A stretch of DNA of 64,000 bases from an uncultured Spirochaetota bacterium (GTDB taxonomy: Bacteria > Spirochaetota > Spirochaetia > Treponematales > Treponemataceae): the NCBI GenBank assembly GCA_944389415.1, contig CALXMF010000009.1:1-64000 (forward strand). Reading direction: 5' to 3'. The notes beneath the pieces were generated by a model. The model was not told where the DNA came from. It did not search any database and saw nothing but the letters and a program-made list of their open reading frames with translations. Both the position numbers and the translations under genes were made by a program. Below are positions 35,261-44,846 of this stretch, in pieces (position 1 is the first letter of the stretch; each line of letters begins with the position of its first letter).

Positions 35261-36787
35261 GTGATATATATACCGGTTTCCGTGAAATTGCCTTTTTTGT
35301 GGGGAAAAACAGTTTTTTATAAACAGTTCTGGAGCGAAGTGAATTTGATTGTCGGACCAAACGGCGCTGGGAAAACACTCCTCGCAGAACAACTTGCTGC
35401 ACAGTTTGAAAATTCCGGTAGACATGTGTATTATCTGCGTTCGGAACGAAAATCTCAGGATGAGCTCTACCAGTTTCTCCGTGAAAATTCTTGTATTCGT
35501 GAAAAAATCGAAGAAATTTTATCAGGAATGTTTGGAAAGTTTATCCGATTTGAAGAACTGGAAAACGGGCAGCTGTATCCGATTGTGGTTAATAAGTCCC
35601 GTAGTGTAGAATATGGGCTTAAAGATGGTGAGTGTCACGGGCTTAAAGAAATTATTTTGCTGCTCACGGAATTATACAGCGCTGATTGTGATTGTCTTAT
35701 TCTAGATGAACCTGAATTACATCTGCATCCGCAGCTTCAGATATCATTTATGAATGAAATTCGTAAAATGAGCCGGCTTCATAGAGAGCGGATGTTTATG
35801 ATTATCACACACTCGCCTTTTTTTATAGATCTTCGTACTCCCGATGATCTGATCGGGGTTGTTGTCTGTCATATAAACCGTGTGCCTACTCATATTGATA
35901 TGTTATCAGAACATGATGAACATTTAATTCGTCGTTTTTTGCCTCGGTTTAATACATATCATAAACAGTTCTTTTTTTCTGATAATCAGATATTTGTTGA
36001 GGGATATACGGATAAGCAAATTTTTTCTTTTCTGCTTGATTATTTACCTCAGAATCCGAATAAATTTGGTACTGGCATCATTGATGTTGGCGGTAAAGAT
36101 GAGTTGGGAGTTTTTTTTATTGTCTGTTCATTGCTTGGTACAAATGGCAGAGTAATAACAGATCTTGATTCTCTGTTTCGGGGCAAACTCCGGGATGTAC
36201 TTTGTCAAGATCCAAGGCCATCGATGTGGCTTGAGAAACAAGCTGAACGTCAGCGGTCTTTTTATGAACAATTGTTTCTTAATGTACCTGAAGCTGTTTC
36301 TTTGAATATGCTTATTTCCCGTCTTGAGCGTTCTCTTCTTGATATTGGCAGCGCGGCTGCCGGACTTTATTCTGAAAATATTGAATTAAAGCAATATTCC
36401 GAACGATTGCGATTTTTCATTTCTACAAATGAGAATGTTGAAGATCTGGATACGTATAAAACTGTTGTTTTACAGGGTGTTATACATTATGCTCCGGATT
36501 TGCAGCGGGAGTTGCCTGAGGCAGTTGCATCAGAAATTCCTTTGCTGAAGAATTTGTTGTTTTTAATCCTTGCAGCAGCTGAGAGCGCACTTGTTTTTTT
36601 TCTACCAGAGGGGTGTATAGAACATTATTATCAGCAAAATAAAGTTATGTATATGCCTGTTCCTGCGAAAGATAAATTATTTCATACGGAATTGAATCAT
36701 ATGGTAGCGTGTTCACCTGTGGAAATTGCCAATGAATATAAAGAGCTTCTTGATATTTTGAGCAGGGCAAGCAGCCGGAATCTTTAA
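35261..36787 (+). CDS. OLD-family ATPase with TOPRIM domain
   Basis: This encodes 508 residues from GTG 35261. Walker A is VGPNGAGKT (about 31-39). Walker B is LILDEPELHLHP (about 147-158), then a TH-type sensor (MIITHSPFFIDL). A TOPRIM domain begins near FVEGYTDKQIF (about 247), with the acidic pair in VITDLDSL. This order, ABC-type ATPase plus TOPRIM, is the overcoming-lysogeny (OLD) family; class 1 members act alone, class 2 with a UvrD-like partner (GajA/GajB). No helicase gene is adjacent, so it is class 1-like. No Shine-Dalgarno is visible; TATACT (35249-35254) is six bases before the start. Its 3' end overlaps the vanZ-like gene by four bases. Confidence 0.8.
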   Translation: MIYIPVSVKLPFLWGKTVFYKQFWSEVNLIVGPNGAGKTLLAEQLAAQFENSGRHVYYLRSERKSQDELYQFLRENSCIREKIEEILSGMFGKFIRFEELENGQLYPIVVNKSRSVEYGLKDGECHGLKEIILLLTELYSADCDCLILDEPELHLHPQLQISFMNEIRKMSRLHRERMFMIITHSPFFIDLRTPDDLIGVVVCHINRVPTHIDMLSEHDEHLIRRFLPRFNTYHKQFFFSDNQIFVEGYTDKQIFSFLLDYLPQNPNKFGTGIIDVGGKDELGVFFIVCSLLGTNGRVITDLDSLFRGKLRDVLCQDPRPSMWLEKQAERQRSFYEQLFLNVPEAVSLNMLISRLERSLLDIGSAAAGLYSENIELKQYSERLRFFISTNENVEDLDTYKTVVLQGVIHYAPDLQRELPEAVASEIPLLKNLLFLILAAAESALVFFLPEGCIEHYYQQNKVMYMPVPAKDKLFHTELNHMVACSPVEIANEYKELLDILSRASSRNL

Positions 36788-37179
36788 CGTGTATGAAAAT
36801 GCTGGATAAGAATAAGCATCATATAAAAAGCACATGCTCCGCAAAATGCGCCTGCGGTATCAGCAATCCAGTCAAAAACCGAAGCTGTTCGTCCTTGGAC
36901 AAAGGATTGATGTATTTCATCAATGATACCATATGCTGACGTTAATGCTGTCGCTGTTAGAATTCCCCGATATGGGTATTCTTTCCATGTATTTTTTCGA
37001 ATCCACAGTGCAAAACTAAAAGAAAGCCCGCCAAAACATATAAAATGCACAATCTTATCTCCAAACTGTATATCGGGCATTGGCAGCGTAGGCTGAGATG
37101 AAAGAAACCAACTTATTACTATAATAATAAGTGCGGGGATGTATCTCAAAAATTGAATACTTGAATTATTTTTGTTCAT
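36784..37179 (-). CDS. VanZ-like membrane protein
   Basis: This encodes 131 residues, with about four transmembrane helices. The VanZ motifs are DKIVHFICFGGLSFSFALW and AYGIIDEIHQSFVQGRTASV (DE and H kept). VanZ proteins are small membrane proteins tied to envelope or glycopeptide phenotypes, and many lie next to glycosyl or wecA-type genes. It overlaps the 3' end of the wecA-like gene by 14 bases. Function unknown. Confidence 0.8.
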   Translation of the reverse strand: MNKNNSSIQFLRYIPALIIIVISWFLSSQPTLPMPDIQFGDKIVHFICFGGLSFSFALWIRKNTWKEYPYRGILTATALTSAYGIIDEIHQSFVQGRTASVFDWIADTAGAFCGACAFYMMLILIQHFHTR

Positions 37180-38209
37180 CTGACTTTTGGATTTTATATG
37201 CCCGCATGACGGCTCTGTTTGTGTAATGGATGATACTGAAAAATCCTATCATCGCAATAAAACATCCTAAGAGGATGATAAGACTGCGGATTCCGCCAAT
37301 CCAGGCAGATACAAGAACGGCTGCGCATAACCCAATCTGTAAAGAATATAGTAAGGTAAGGATACCTATCGTTCCGTATCCCATATTCATTAGTTTATGA
37401 TGCAGGTGAGACCTGTCCGGTGAAAAAAATGATCTATGTTCACGGGTTCGTCTCCACATCGCAGCAAATGTGTCCAAAATGGGGATAGATGCTAACACAA
37501 AAATAATGGCCAATTTGTTGTACGAAAAGCTGGGAATAGAAACAGGATATAGTGGCAGTATGGCTACCATAAAACCTAAAAACTGGCTGCCTCCATCTCC
37601 CATAAAAATTTTTGCTTTTGGTTTGTTATATACTAAAAAGCCAAGAATAGCGGCAGAAAGAATAAAACAGAGTGTTGCAACTGCTTTGACATTTGAAACA
37701 AGATAGATAATACCAACAGTATTTATGATAAAAAAAGACAGTCCGCCGCATAGTGCATCTACACCATCGATTAAATTAAAGGCATTAATTACTCCTATAA
37801 TCCAGATGAATGTAATAATATAACCGATGAAACCGAGATGGAGTGGGCCGATTTGGGTAAAGATGAAATCATTTGAGACAAGAATAAGTGCCACGATTAT
37901 TTGTATTAGCAATTTAAATTTTGCTGGCAGATCTTTAAAATCATCTATAACACCAAAGATAAAAATGAACAGTCCCGCAATAAGAATGGGAATAACACCT
38001 TTTAGGTGAATTGCATTATCAAACATCGCATACAAAAATGCTGCGATAATAAATGCTGATACAAAACCTATGCCGCCAAGCCGGGGAATATTTCCTGTAT
38101 GTACTTTTCTATTATTGATTGTGTCATACCAGCCGTATGTATTACACAATTTTATCACCACAGGAATCGTAATGACGGAAATACAAAAAGCAATTAAAGT
38201 GTATAACAT
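37166..38209 (-). CDS. Undecaprenyl-phosphate sugar-1-phosphate transferase, WecA/TagO type
   Basis: This encodes 347 residues with about ten transmembrane helices. The motifs are GVIDDFKDLPAKFKL (DDxxD), FNLIDGVDALCGG and IFMGDGGSQFLG. They fit the polyprenyl-phosphate transferase family that starts surface glycan synthesis on a lipid carrier. It has GGAGGGAG upstream. The likely donor is UDP-N-acetylhexosamine. It may supply the polysaccharide locus at 58 kb, but that is inference. Confidence 0.85.
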   Translation of the reverse strand: MLYTLIAFCISVITIPVVIKLCNTYGWYDTINNRKVHTGNIPRLGGIGFVSAFIIAAFLYAMFDNAIHLKGVIPILIAGLFIFIFGVIDDFKDLPAKFKLLIQIIVALILVSNDFIFTQIGPLHLGFIGYIITFIWIIGVINAFNLIDGVDALCGGLSFFIINTVGIIYLVSNVKAVATLCFILSAAILGFLVYNKPKAKIFMGDGGSQFLGFMVAILPLYPVSIPSFSYNKLAIIFVLASIPILDTFAAMWRRTREHRSFFSPDRSHLHHKLMNMGYGTIGILTLLYSLQIGLCAAVLVSAWIGGIRSLIILLGCFIAMIGFFSIIHYTNRAVMRAYKIQKSDEQK

Positions 38210-38287
38210 TTTCTGAAAACTCCCTCCTTCCCAGTCTGATTATCCACTTACAGAACAGTATAACAGGGAAAGACGGATTGAGCAATG

Positions 38288-38316
38288 GGCAATCTACAGT
38301 ATGATATTAGATTGCC
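38288..38316. terminator. Hairpin between wecA-like and 248-residue genes
   Basis: GGCAATCTA and TAGATTGCC pair perfectly around 11 bases. T tracts are missing on both strands, so it may be a weak terminator or a processing site. Confidence 0.45.
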
Positions 38317-38320
38317 ACCA

Positions 38321-39067
38321 TCATAATTTATCAAAAAAATAACTGCAAAATGTATTTATCCTGTTCATGAAAGAAGTTTCTATCCGGTTTCTTAAAAAGA
38401 AAACAGATGGTGCATCAACTCCGCCAAGAGCATATAAAATAAGTGATTGGTTGTCACTGCTTGGAAATACTGTGATGATTGATTTCATATTATATGGCTG
38501 TACACAGGTAAATTTATCATAGTACCGGAGTTTGTTTTTATTTACTGTTTCATAATAAAGAGTATTTATTCCTGTTTCCATACTGATATCAGTGTCTATG
38601 TTGCCAAAAGGTTCCATAACAAGAATAACATTCATTTCTGTTTTATTCCCGGTTGTAACGGTCGACAGAATAGATGCGTCCTCATAAAGATCATACCATT
38701 TTTCGCCTCTGGCAGAATAATATGGAATACCAATATATCCCTCTATATCAATAAGCATTTGAGATAATGTATTGATTAGGTTTTCATTACCTTCAAGAGG
38801 GCGTATTTGTATTATCTCAGCAAGGTATGCTGGTTTAAGTTTAGTCATTGTTTCAATTGCTCTCTCTGCAATTGGGTGAATTGGATTCAGAGAGATATTC
38901 TTGGCTTTATCAATATTACGTATTACGACTTTGCCATCTGCCAGATCTTGCTGTTCTTGTTCAGTATAGTGTTGTGTATTGAAGATAGGGATTTGTGCTG
39001 ATGTTACAGTAACGGTCAATACAAAAAACAAAAAAAAGTTAAGTACAAAATGCGTTCTAGTTTTCAT
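38321..39067 (-). CDS. Exported protein of unknown function, treponemal type
   Basis: This encodes 248 residues. The signal peptide is about residues 1-25 (LTVTVTSAQIP). The mature part carries PHAERAI-like helices (PIAERAIETMTKLKPAYLAE) and a beta part (MNVILVMEPFGNID; KFTCVQPYNMKSIITVFPSS). It resembles a family confined to treponemes (possibly DUF6675; not verified). It is monocistronic and upstream of wecA on the same strand. Confidence 0.6.
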   Translation of the reverse strand: MKTRTHFVLNFFLFFVLTVTVTSAQIPIFNTQHYTEQEQQDLADGKVVIRNIDKAKNISLNPIHPIAERAIETMTKLKPAYLAEIIQIRPLEGNENLINTLSQMLIDIEGYIGIPYYSARGEKWYDLYEDASILSTVTTGNKTEMNVILVMEPFGNIDTDISMETGINTLYYETVNKNKLRYYDKFTCVQPYNMKSIITVFPSSDNQSLILYALGGVDAPSVFFLRNRIETSFMNRINTFCSYFFDKL

Positions 39068-39227
39068 AAATGATATAGATTATCCTTTTATAGAAGATTA
39101 TCGTCTATAATATATATAGCAAACGATCCCTCTTAATTGTTACATATTTTATAGCTTTATGTATCTGATATTAAAAAATATTTTATTTTTGGGGTTTATA
39201 TGCTATACTCTCTATTAAGAGGCGAAT

Positions 39228-40448
39228 ATGGCAATTGCTGCATATCTAAAAGAAATAATGCTTAGTCCGGATTCTTCTGTAATTCGTAAAATGTTTGAAG
39301 AAGGTTCGGTGTTAAAACAAAAATATGGCGCAGATGCCGTATTTGATTTTAGTCTTGGAAATCCCGATGTTCCGCCTGTTAGGCAAGTGTTGGAATCGAT
39401 TCAACGTATCGCATCTGAGAATACTTCAGGAATTCATGGATATATGTTAAACGCCGGATATGTACAAACACGCGATGCTATTGCCTCCAAGGTGTCTGGA
39501 GAGCAGCAAAGTTCTTTGTCTGGTGAATATGTTGTTATGACTTCTGGGGCAGCTTCTGCTTTGAACTGTGTATTTAAGGCAGTGCTGTCTCCTGGAGATG
39601 AAGTTATAGTTCCTGCTCCGTTCTTTTCTGAATATAGACATTATGTTTCCAATTTTGGTGGAAAACTTGTTCCTGTTTTGTGCAGTGCTGATTTTTCACT
39701 GAACATAGATACTATTGCGGAATCGCTTTCAGACAAAACAGCTGCTGTACTTATCAATTCTCCAAATAATCCGACAGGTCGTGTATATTCGCTTAATGAG
39801 ATGGAACGCCTTGCGGCTTTACTAAAGAAGCATGGTCGTAAAACGGGACGTTATCCATATCTTATCTGTGATGAGCCTTATCGGGCAATTGTTTATAGAG
39901 GGTGTGTTGTTCCTAGTGTTTTTCCGTTATATAAAAATAGTATAATAGTTTCATCATTTGCAAAGGATTTAAGTCTTGCGGGAGAACGAATCGGCTATAT
40001 CGCGGTAAATCCCGATTGTGAAGATGCCGGGGAAATGGTTTCGGCCTGCGTTTTTGCTCTTCGTACTTTGGGATTTGTTAATGCGAATGCTTTTTTTCAG
40101 CGAGTGATTGCGGAGTGTTGGAATTGTACAGTGGATATCAGCTTGTATGAACAGCGTGGTAATCTGCTTATGGCTGTACTGGATCGCACTGGTATTGAAT
40201 ATGCTCGTCCTGATGGAGCGTTTTATTTATTCTGCCGGGTTCCGCCGCGCAATGCTGCTGTATCTGTTGGTGATGATAGTGCGTTCTGTGAGCATTTAAA
40301 AAATAATCTTATATTGTGCGCGCCAGGAACAGGATTTGGTTGTCCTGGTTGGTTTCGTATGTCTTATTGCGTAGCAGAACAGACTATTGTACGGTGTGAA
40401 ACAGCGCTCAATGCTGCGGTGAAAAGTTGGAAAGCGGAGCAGATGTAA
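39228..40448 (+). CDS. Pyridoxal-phosphate aminotransferase, class I/II
   Basis: This encodes 406 residues with AGAGG upstream. The PLP lysine is in SSFAKDLSLAGERIG (about 245). SPNNPTG and CDEPYR hold the other cofactor contacts, and RMSY at the end contacts the carboxylate. It is of the aspartate-like aminotransferase subgroup found in treponemes. The amino acid substrate is not resolved by sequence. glgA follows after 42 bp. Confidence 0.88.
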   Translation: MAIAAYLKEIMLSPDSSVIRKMFEEGSVLKQKYGADAVFDFSLGNPDVPPVRQVLESIQRIASENTSGIHGYMLNAGYVQTRDAIASKVSGEQQSSLSGEYVVMTSGAASALNCVFKAVLSPGDEVIVPAPFFSEYRHYVSNFGGKLVPVLCSADFSLNIDTIAESLSDKTAAVLINSPNNPTGRVYSLNEMERLAALLKKHGRKTGRYPYLICDEPYRAIVYRGCVVPSVFPLYKNSIIVSSFAKDLSLAGERIGYIAVNPDCEDAGEMVSACVFALRTLGFVNANAFFQRVIAECWNCTVDISLYEQRGNLLMAVLDRTGIEYARPDGAFYLFCRVPPRNAAVSVGDDSAFCEHLKNNLILCAPGTGFGCPGWFRMSYCVAEQTIVRCETALNAAVKSWKAEQM

Positions 40449-40490
40449 TATAACATATAGGTTTTTATAAGGAAATTATAAGGGGGTTAT

Positions 40491-41969
40491 ATGAAGATTT
40501 TGATGGTTGCGGCAGAGGTCATGCCATTTGCAAAAACAGGCGGTTTAGCTGATGCGGTGTCTGCTCTGGCAATTACGTTATTTAAGCAGGGGCATGATGT
40601 CCGTATCGTAATGCCGCGGTATTATCGAATTGACCGAAAAAAACTGGAACCGCTTGAAGGTCCAATGGGAGTTCATGCGGGTTATCAGGAAGCGTGGACA
40701 GCTGTATATACATCTGTGATGCCAGGAACAGATGGTCTGCCAGTATATTTTATTGATCATGAACAGAGCTTTGGCCGGGATGGTATTTACGGTTCTCCCG
40801 CGGAACCTGATTTCCATGATAATCCGTATCGATATTCTATTTTGTGTCACGGCGCGTTTCAATTGTGCCGTAAGCTGAACTGGTATCCAGAGATTATTCA
40901 TGCTCATGACTGGTCAGCGGCTCTTGCACCGGTGTTGCTGCGTTTTGTTGAAAAATATAATGGTTTTCAGAATACGGCAAGTGTATTTACTATTCATAAT
41001 TTGGGATATCAGGGTGTTTATGGTAAATATGAATATCCCGCTACCGGTCTGGACTGGAATTTCTTTTATGCAGCAGGATTTGAAGATTGGGATCGTATTA
41101 ATTTCCTAAAGGCAGGTTTGACATCATCTGATATGCTTACTACTGTTTCTCCTACATATGCCAGAGAGATACAGACAGAAGAAGCCGGGTTCAGAATGGA
41201 TGGATTGCTTCGTCATCGCAGTGATGCACTGGTGGGAATCTTGAATGGTGTTGATACTGAAGCCTGGAACCCGCAAACAGATAAGCGGATTCCCGTCAAT
41301 TATACGTCCGAGACTCTGAATAAGAAAGCTGAAAATAAAAAGGCGTTGCAGGAACGAATGGGGCTTGAAGTAGATCCTGCTGTTCCTGTTATTGGTGTGG
41401 TTACGCGTCTTGCTGATCAAAAAGGTGTCGCAGAAATGTTTGCTCCTACATTTGGTTCCATGTTCAATATTTGTGCTTCTATGAAAGTTCAGGTTGTTGT
41501 TCTTGGATCCGGTGAACGCTGGTGTGAAGATGAACTTCGAGCCTTAACAGCAAAACTTCCTAACTTTAAGATTTATATTGGGTATGATGAAAATTTAAGT
41601 CATCTCATAGAGGCCGGCAGTGATTTCTTCCTGATGCCATCAAGGTATGAGCCATGCGGACTGAATCAGATGTATTCATTGCTGTATGGAACATTGCCGA
41701 TAGTCCATCGTACCGGAGGGCTGGCCGATACAGTTCAGAATTACAACGAACAGACAGGCGAAGGTACTGGATTTGTATTTGATAATTTAACTCCGCAAAG
41801 TGTGTATGATACAGTAGGTTGGGCTATATACGCATGGTATAACAAACCTGAGCACATCGAGCAGATGCGCAAACGCGGTATGAAGCAGCAGTTTGGTTGG
41901 GATACAGCTGCACAAAAATACGTAGAGGTATACAAAGAGGCGCGCAGGCGGGCAGGCTGTTCTGAGTAA
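40491..41969 (+). CDS. glgA: Glycogen synthase
   Basis: This encodes 492 residues with AAGGGGG upstream. The GT5 start is AEVMPFAKTGGLADAV and the C-terminal catalytic segment is MPSRYEPCGLNQMYSLLYG followed by HRTGGLADTV. It transfers glucose from ADP-glucose (or UDP-glucose) to glycogen. No other glg gene is next to it. It has a strong terminator downstream. Confidence 0.93.
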   Translation: MKILMVAAEVMPFAKTGGLADAVSALAITLFKQGHDVRIVMPRYYRIDRKKLEPLEGPMGVHAGYQEAWTAVYTSVMPGTDGLPVYFIDHEQSFGRDGIYGSPAEPDFHDNPYRYSILCHGAFQLCRKLNWYPEIIHAHDWSAALAPVLLRFVEKYNGFQNTASVFTIHNLGYQGVYGKYEYPATGLDWNFFYAAGFEDWDRINFLKAGLTSSDMLTTVSPTYAREIQTEEAGFRMDGLLRHRSDALVGILNGVDTEAWNPQTDKRIPVNYTSETLNKKAENKKALQERMGLEVDPAVPVIGVVTRLADQKGVAEMFAPTFGSMFNICASMKVQVVVLGSGERWCEDELRALTAKLPNFKIYIGYDENLSHLIEAGSDFFLMPSRYEPCGLNQMYSLLYGTLPIVHRTGGLADTVQNYNEQTGEGTGFVFDNLTPQSVYDTVGWAIYAWYNKPEHIEQMRKRGMKQQFGWDTAAQKYVEVYKEARRRAGCSE

Positions 41970-41990
41970 CTGAACTGAGTTTTCTTTTTT

Positions 41991-42039
41991 AGACTGCCGC
42001 ATGCAATAGCGCTTATGCAGATGCGGCAGTCTTTTTTTT
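41991..42039 (+). terminator. Terminator of glgA
   Basis: AGACTGCCGCAT and ATGCGGCAGTCT, a perfect 12-bp stem, followed by eight T residues. Confidence 0.9.
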
Positions 42040-42088
42040 GTTATATGTATCTAATTTAATGTTCACAATACACCAATAATACAGGATA

Positions 42089-42117
42089 TTTACAAGTTTC
42101 ATATCATTTGTTACTAT
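42089..42117 (+). promoter_or_regulatory. rpe: Promoter of rpe, leaderless
   Basis: TTTACA (42089-42094) and TACTAT (42112-42117) are 17 bases apart; TATAAA overlaps at 42115-42120. The rpe ATG is at 42126, eight bases beyond, and no Shine-Dalgarno is present. Confidence 0.45.
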
Positions 42118-42125
42118 AAATACTG

Positions 42126-42755
42126 ATGAGTAATCTGATTTTGGCTCCGTCGCTTCTGGCTGCTGATTTTTGTAATTTATCTGGAGCGATACAGCAAATA
42201 GAAGCGGTTCCTTCTGCGTGGATTCATTTTGATGTTATGGATGGTACATTTGTACCGGAGATTTCATTTGGTATTCCAGTTCTTAAATCAGTGCGCAAAG
42301 TGACGTCTGTTCCTGTTGATGTTCATTTAATGGTAAGTCATCCGGAAACTCATATTGACGCCTATATTCACGCCGGAGCTGATTTCCTTACATTTCATTA
42401 TGAGGCAGCAGTGCATCATAATCGGATTATTCAGCAAATCCATGAGGCAGGAAAAAAAGCCGGTATTGCAATAGTGCCTTCTACGCCGGTTTCGGTACTG
42501 GAAGAAATTCTTGCGGATGTAGATCTTGTATTGGTGATGACGGTGAATCCTGGATTTGGCGGACAGCAAATGATTCCCCGCTGTCTTGATAAAGTTCGAC
42601 GTCTAGTGCAGATACGGAAAGAATTTGGGTATACGTATCGTATTTCAGTTGATGGTGGTATTACTGCTGAAACGATTATCCCTGCAAGAGATGCAGGGAT
42701 TGATGTTGCCGTATCGGGAACTGCTTTTTTTGCAGGAGCTTTAACAGGAATCTGA
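42126..42755 (+). CDS. rpe: Ribulose-phosphate 3-epimerase
   Basis: This encodes 209 residues. Motifs LAPSLLAADF, HFDVMDGTFVPEIS, DVHLMVSHP and VNPGFGGQ (metal and phosphate-binding) mark RPE. It interconverts ribulose-5-phosphate and xylulose-5-phosphate in the pentose phosphate path. It starts a string that leads to recA, with the next ORF 11 bp on. Confidence 0.93.
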   Translation: MSNLILAPSLLAADFCNLSGAIQQIEAVPSAWIHFDVMDGTFVPEISFGIPVLKSVRKVTSVPVDVHLMVSHPETHIDAYIHAGADFLTFHYEAAVHHNRIIQQIHEAGKKAGIAIVPSTPVSVLEEILADVDLVLVMTVNPGFGGQQMIPRCLDKVRRLVQIRKEFGYTYRISVDGGITAETIIPARDAGIDVAVSGTAFFAGALTGI

Positions 42756-42766
42756 GGAGCAAGAAA

Positions 42767-43825
42767 ATGAAAAAGAGATTTTTTGCGGCAGCTGTTCTGT
42801 TATTATTGGTGTGTGTGTGTATGCCTGTATCAGGCAGTTCCGATAGTGTCGCCGGAGATGCACTGGTTGAGGGAATAACCGCCTATCAGAAAGAGGACTG
42901 GGCAACAGCGCTTTTTTTCTTGAGAAAAGCGGCGGCTCTGCCAGAAGGCAACACCAGTGATGTCTGGTATTTGCTCATTATGTCTGAAATGTTTTCTGGT
43001 GATTATACCTCTGCTATTGAAGATTGCTCTTTATTTTTAAATGAATTTTCAGAGAATATCTATAAGCCGTATGTGCTCTATCAACAGGGACGTGCGCTGC
43101 ATTTTACCGGGAAAAACCAGGAAGCGGCGGAAGTTTTTGCTCAGTTTTGCGGAATGTATCCTTCTCATGAGCTGTATTCTTCTGCGCTTTTCTGGCTCGC
43201 GGAAGCTTTTTATGCAGAATATAATTATGAACCTGCAAAGGCGTTATATGAACGTATTGTAACTGAGTTTTACCGGGAATCAAAAGCTCTTGATGCCCAA
43301 TACCGGCTTGAAACGATAGAACAGCGTGAGCGGGAACATAAACTCTTATATCTGCTGAAAGTGACTGGAGAAGAATATCTTGCAGCAAAAGAGAACTATG
43401 CCCGTCAGCTCCGTCAGTATCAGTCTGAGGAATTAATTTCTCTGCGTCAGCAGCTTAAAGAAATGGAAACACAGCTTGCAGCGACAGAGCAGGAATTGCA
43501 GCGTGTCCGTTCGGAATATGCACAGAGTGAAACAAAAATAAAAACATTGGAAGCAAGAAATCAGGAACTGCAGACTGCGGCGCAGTATACGCTTTCAGCA
43601 GCAGATACAGCACTTGAAGTTAATGAAGATGACAATGGCTCTGCAGATTTTGATACTGAATTAAAAAGTCAGACTGAGGACGCCGGTACACAAGATGTGC
43701 TCCCCGGTAAAACAGAAGTTTCTGCACTGAATGAGTTGCGTATCCGTGTTGAAGAATTGCGCAGCCTATTGGACAGCGGTATTGAAAAAAATACCTCAGA
43801 ATCAGAATTGGAGGTACATGAATAA
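42767..43825 (+). CDS. Exported TPR/coiled-coil protein, YbgF-like
   Basis: This encodes 352 residues. The signal peptide is about residues 1-24 (MPVSGSSDS). TPRs are at about 30-190 (SALFWLAEAFYAEYNYEPAK). A coiled coil of 60 residues covers 215-275 (LRQQLKEMETQLAATEQEL). The tail is acidic. The layout recalls cell-division coordinator YbgF/CpoB but with a different order, so the name is only a resemblance. It overlaps the next ORF by one base (TAATG). Confidence 0.7.
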   Translation: MKKRFFAAAVLLLLVCVCMPVSGSSDSVAGDALVEGITAYQKEDWATALFFLRKAAALPEGNTSDVWYLLIMSEMFSGDYTSAIEDCSLFLNEFSENIYKPYVLYQQGRALHFTGKNQEAAEVFAQFCGMYPSHELYSSALFWLAEAFYAEYNYEPAKALYERIVTEFYRESKALDAQYRLETIEQREREHKLLYLLKVTGEEYLAAKENYARQLRQYQSEELISLRQQLKEMETQLAATEQELQRVRSEYAQSETKIKTLEARNQELQTAAQYTLSAADTALEVNEDDNGSADFDTELKSQTEDAGTQDVLPGKTEVSALNELRIRVEELRSLLDSGIEKNTSESELEVHE

Positions 43826-44844
43826 TGCGCCGTTTTACCGTCTCTCTGATATGTTTCGCTGTTGTGTTGCTTCGATTGTATGCAGAACCCGTTGATGTAT
43901 CATACGGAGGATTTCGTATTGTTCTCAATGATAAAACAGGGTCTATAGGTCTGTATTCAGAGAGTGAAAACGCGAAATCTGTACCGCTGCTTGCGCCTTA
44001 TGATAATTTTACCGGGTCATATTTTTCTCTGATGACGGATGGTTCTCTCTATCATCTTAATCGGGATAGCGTATCCGATATGAATGCGCGTGTTTCTGCC
44101 TCTGGTGCAGAAATTCAATATGATTTATCTAATGATATCCGGATAACTGTTTCGTTTGATCCAATGCTTGCAGGACAGAATGAAATAGAATATGTTCTGC
44201 GCATTGATGTAAAAGTTGAGAATCTCAGTGATAAATCGTACGAAACTATATTGCGGTGTTTATTGGATACATACCTGGGAGAAAATACTGCCAGTCATTT
44301 CTTTACTTCTTCTGCAGGAGAAATTTCGTGTGAGACTGTTTTTTCAGCTCCTGCTGTTGAGCAGTGGATTATATCTGCAGGAAAATCACGCAGTTTGCTA
44401 TTGTTGTTATCTGGTGCTGATGTAACGGAACCGGAACAGATCATCCTTGGCAATAAGAATATTGTGGCCAAGTGGAAACCGATAGTACAGCCAGGCCGTT
44501 CATTTGATTCTCTTCAGTCATTTAATAATTCTGCTGTTACTGTCTATTGGCCGTCAGTCATCTTGAATCCGGGAACTCATATGCAGGTTCGTTTTTATAT
44601 GCTTCAGGGGCAGAATGGTATCTGGCCTGACGTCGCTGCTTTTACAGATAGTTTTGCGTCTGATAGTTATCTTAGCAGCAGGGAGTCTATTCTTGCTTTG
44701 GTTGATGATCGGATCGATCTGGAGTATCTGCGGGATTTACTGGATCGTATTCAGGCCCTAGAAGGATCTGATGTACTTGATCGCTCTGAGGCACTGAAGC
44801 TGATTGCGGAGCTTGATGCAATTTTACAACGGATTAAACGGTAA
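43825..44844 (+). CDS. Exported protein of unknown function upstream of recA
   Basis: This encodes 339 residues. The signal peptide is about residues 1-20 (LRLYAEPVD). The body looks beta-rich (GGFRIVLNDKTGSIGLYSE; YDLSNDIRITVSFD) with a C-terminal helical pair. The gene is coupled to both TPR neighbours. No catalytic motif seen. The three-gene set plus recA looks conserved in treponemes, on the basis of order recalled for T. pallidum, which I cannot check here. Confidence 0.6.
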   Translation: MRRFTVSLICFAVVLLRLYAEPVDVSYGGFRIVLNDKTGSIGLYSESENAKSVPLLAPYDNFTGSYFSLMTDGSLYHLNRDSVSDMNARVSASGAEIQYDLSNDIRITVSFDPMLAGQNEIEYVLRIDVKVENLSDKSYETILRCLLDTYLGENTASHFFTSSAGEISCETVFSAPAVEQWIISAGKSRSLLLLLSGADVTEPEQIILGNKNIVAKWKPIVQPGRSFDSLQSFNNSAVTVYWPSVILNPGTHMQVRFYMLQGQNGIWPDVAAFTDSFASDSYLSSRESILALVDDRIDLEYLRDLLDRIQALEGSDVLDRSEALKLIAELDAILQRIKR

Positions 44845-44846
44845 TA

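Noticed and set aside
35261-36787. Gabija system (GajA/GajB)
   Set aside because: No UvrD-like helicase gene is adjacent; the neighbour is a convergent VanZ-type gene.
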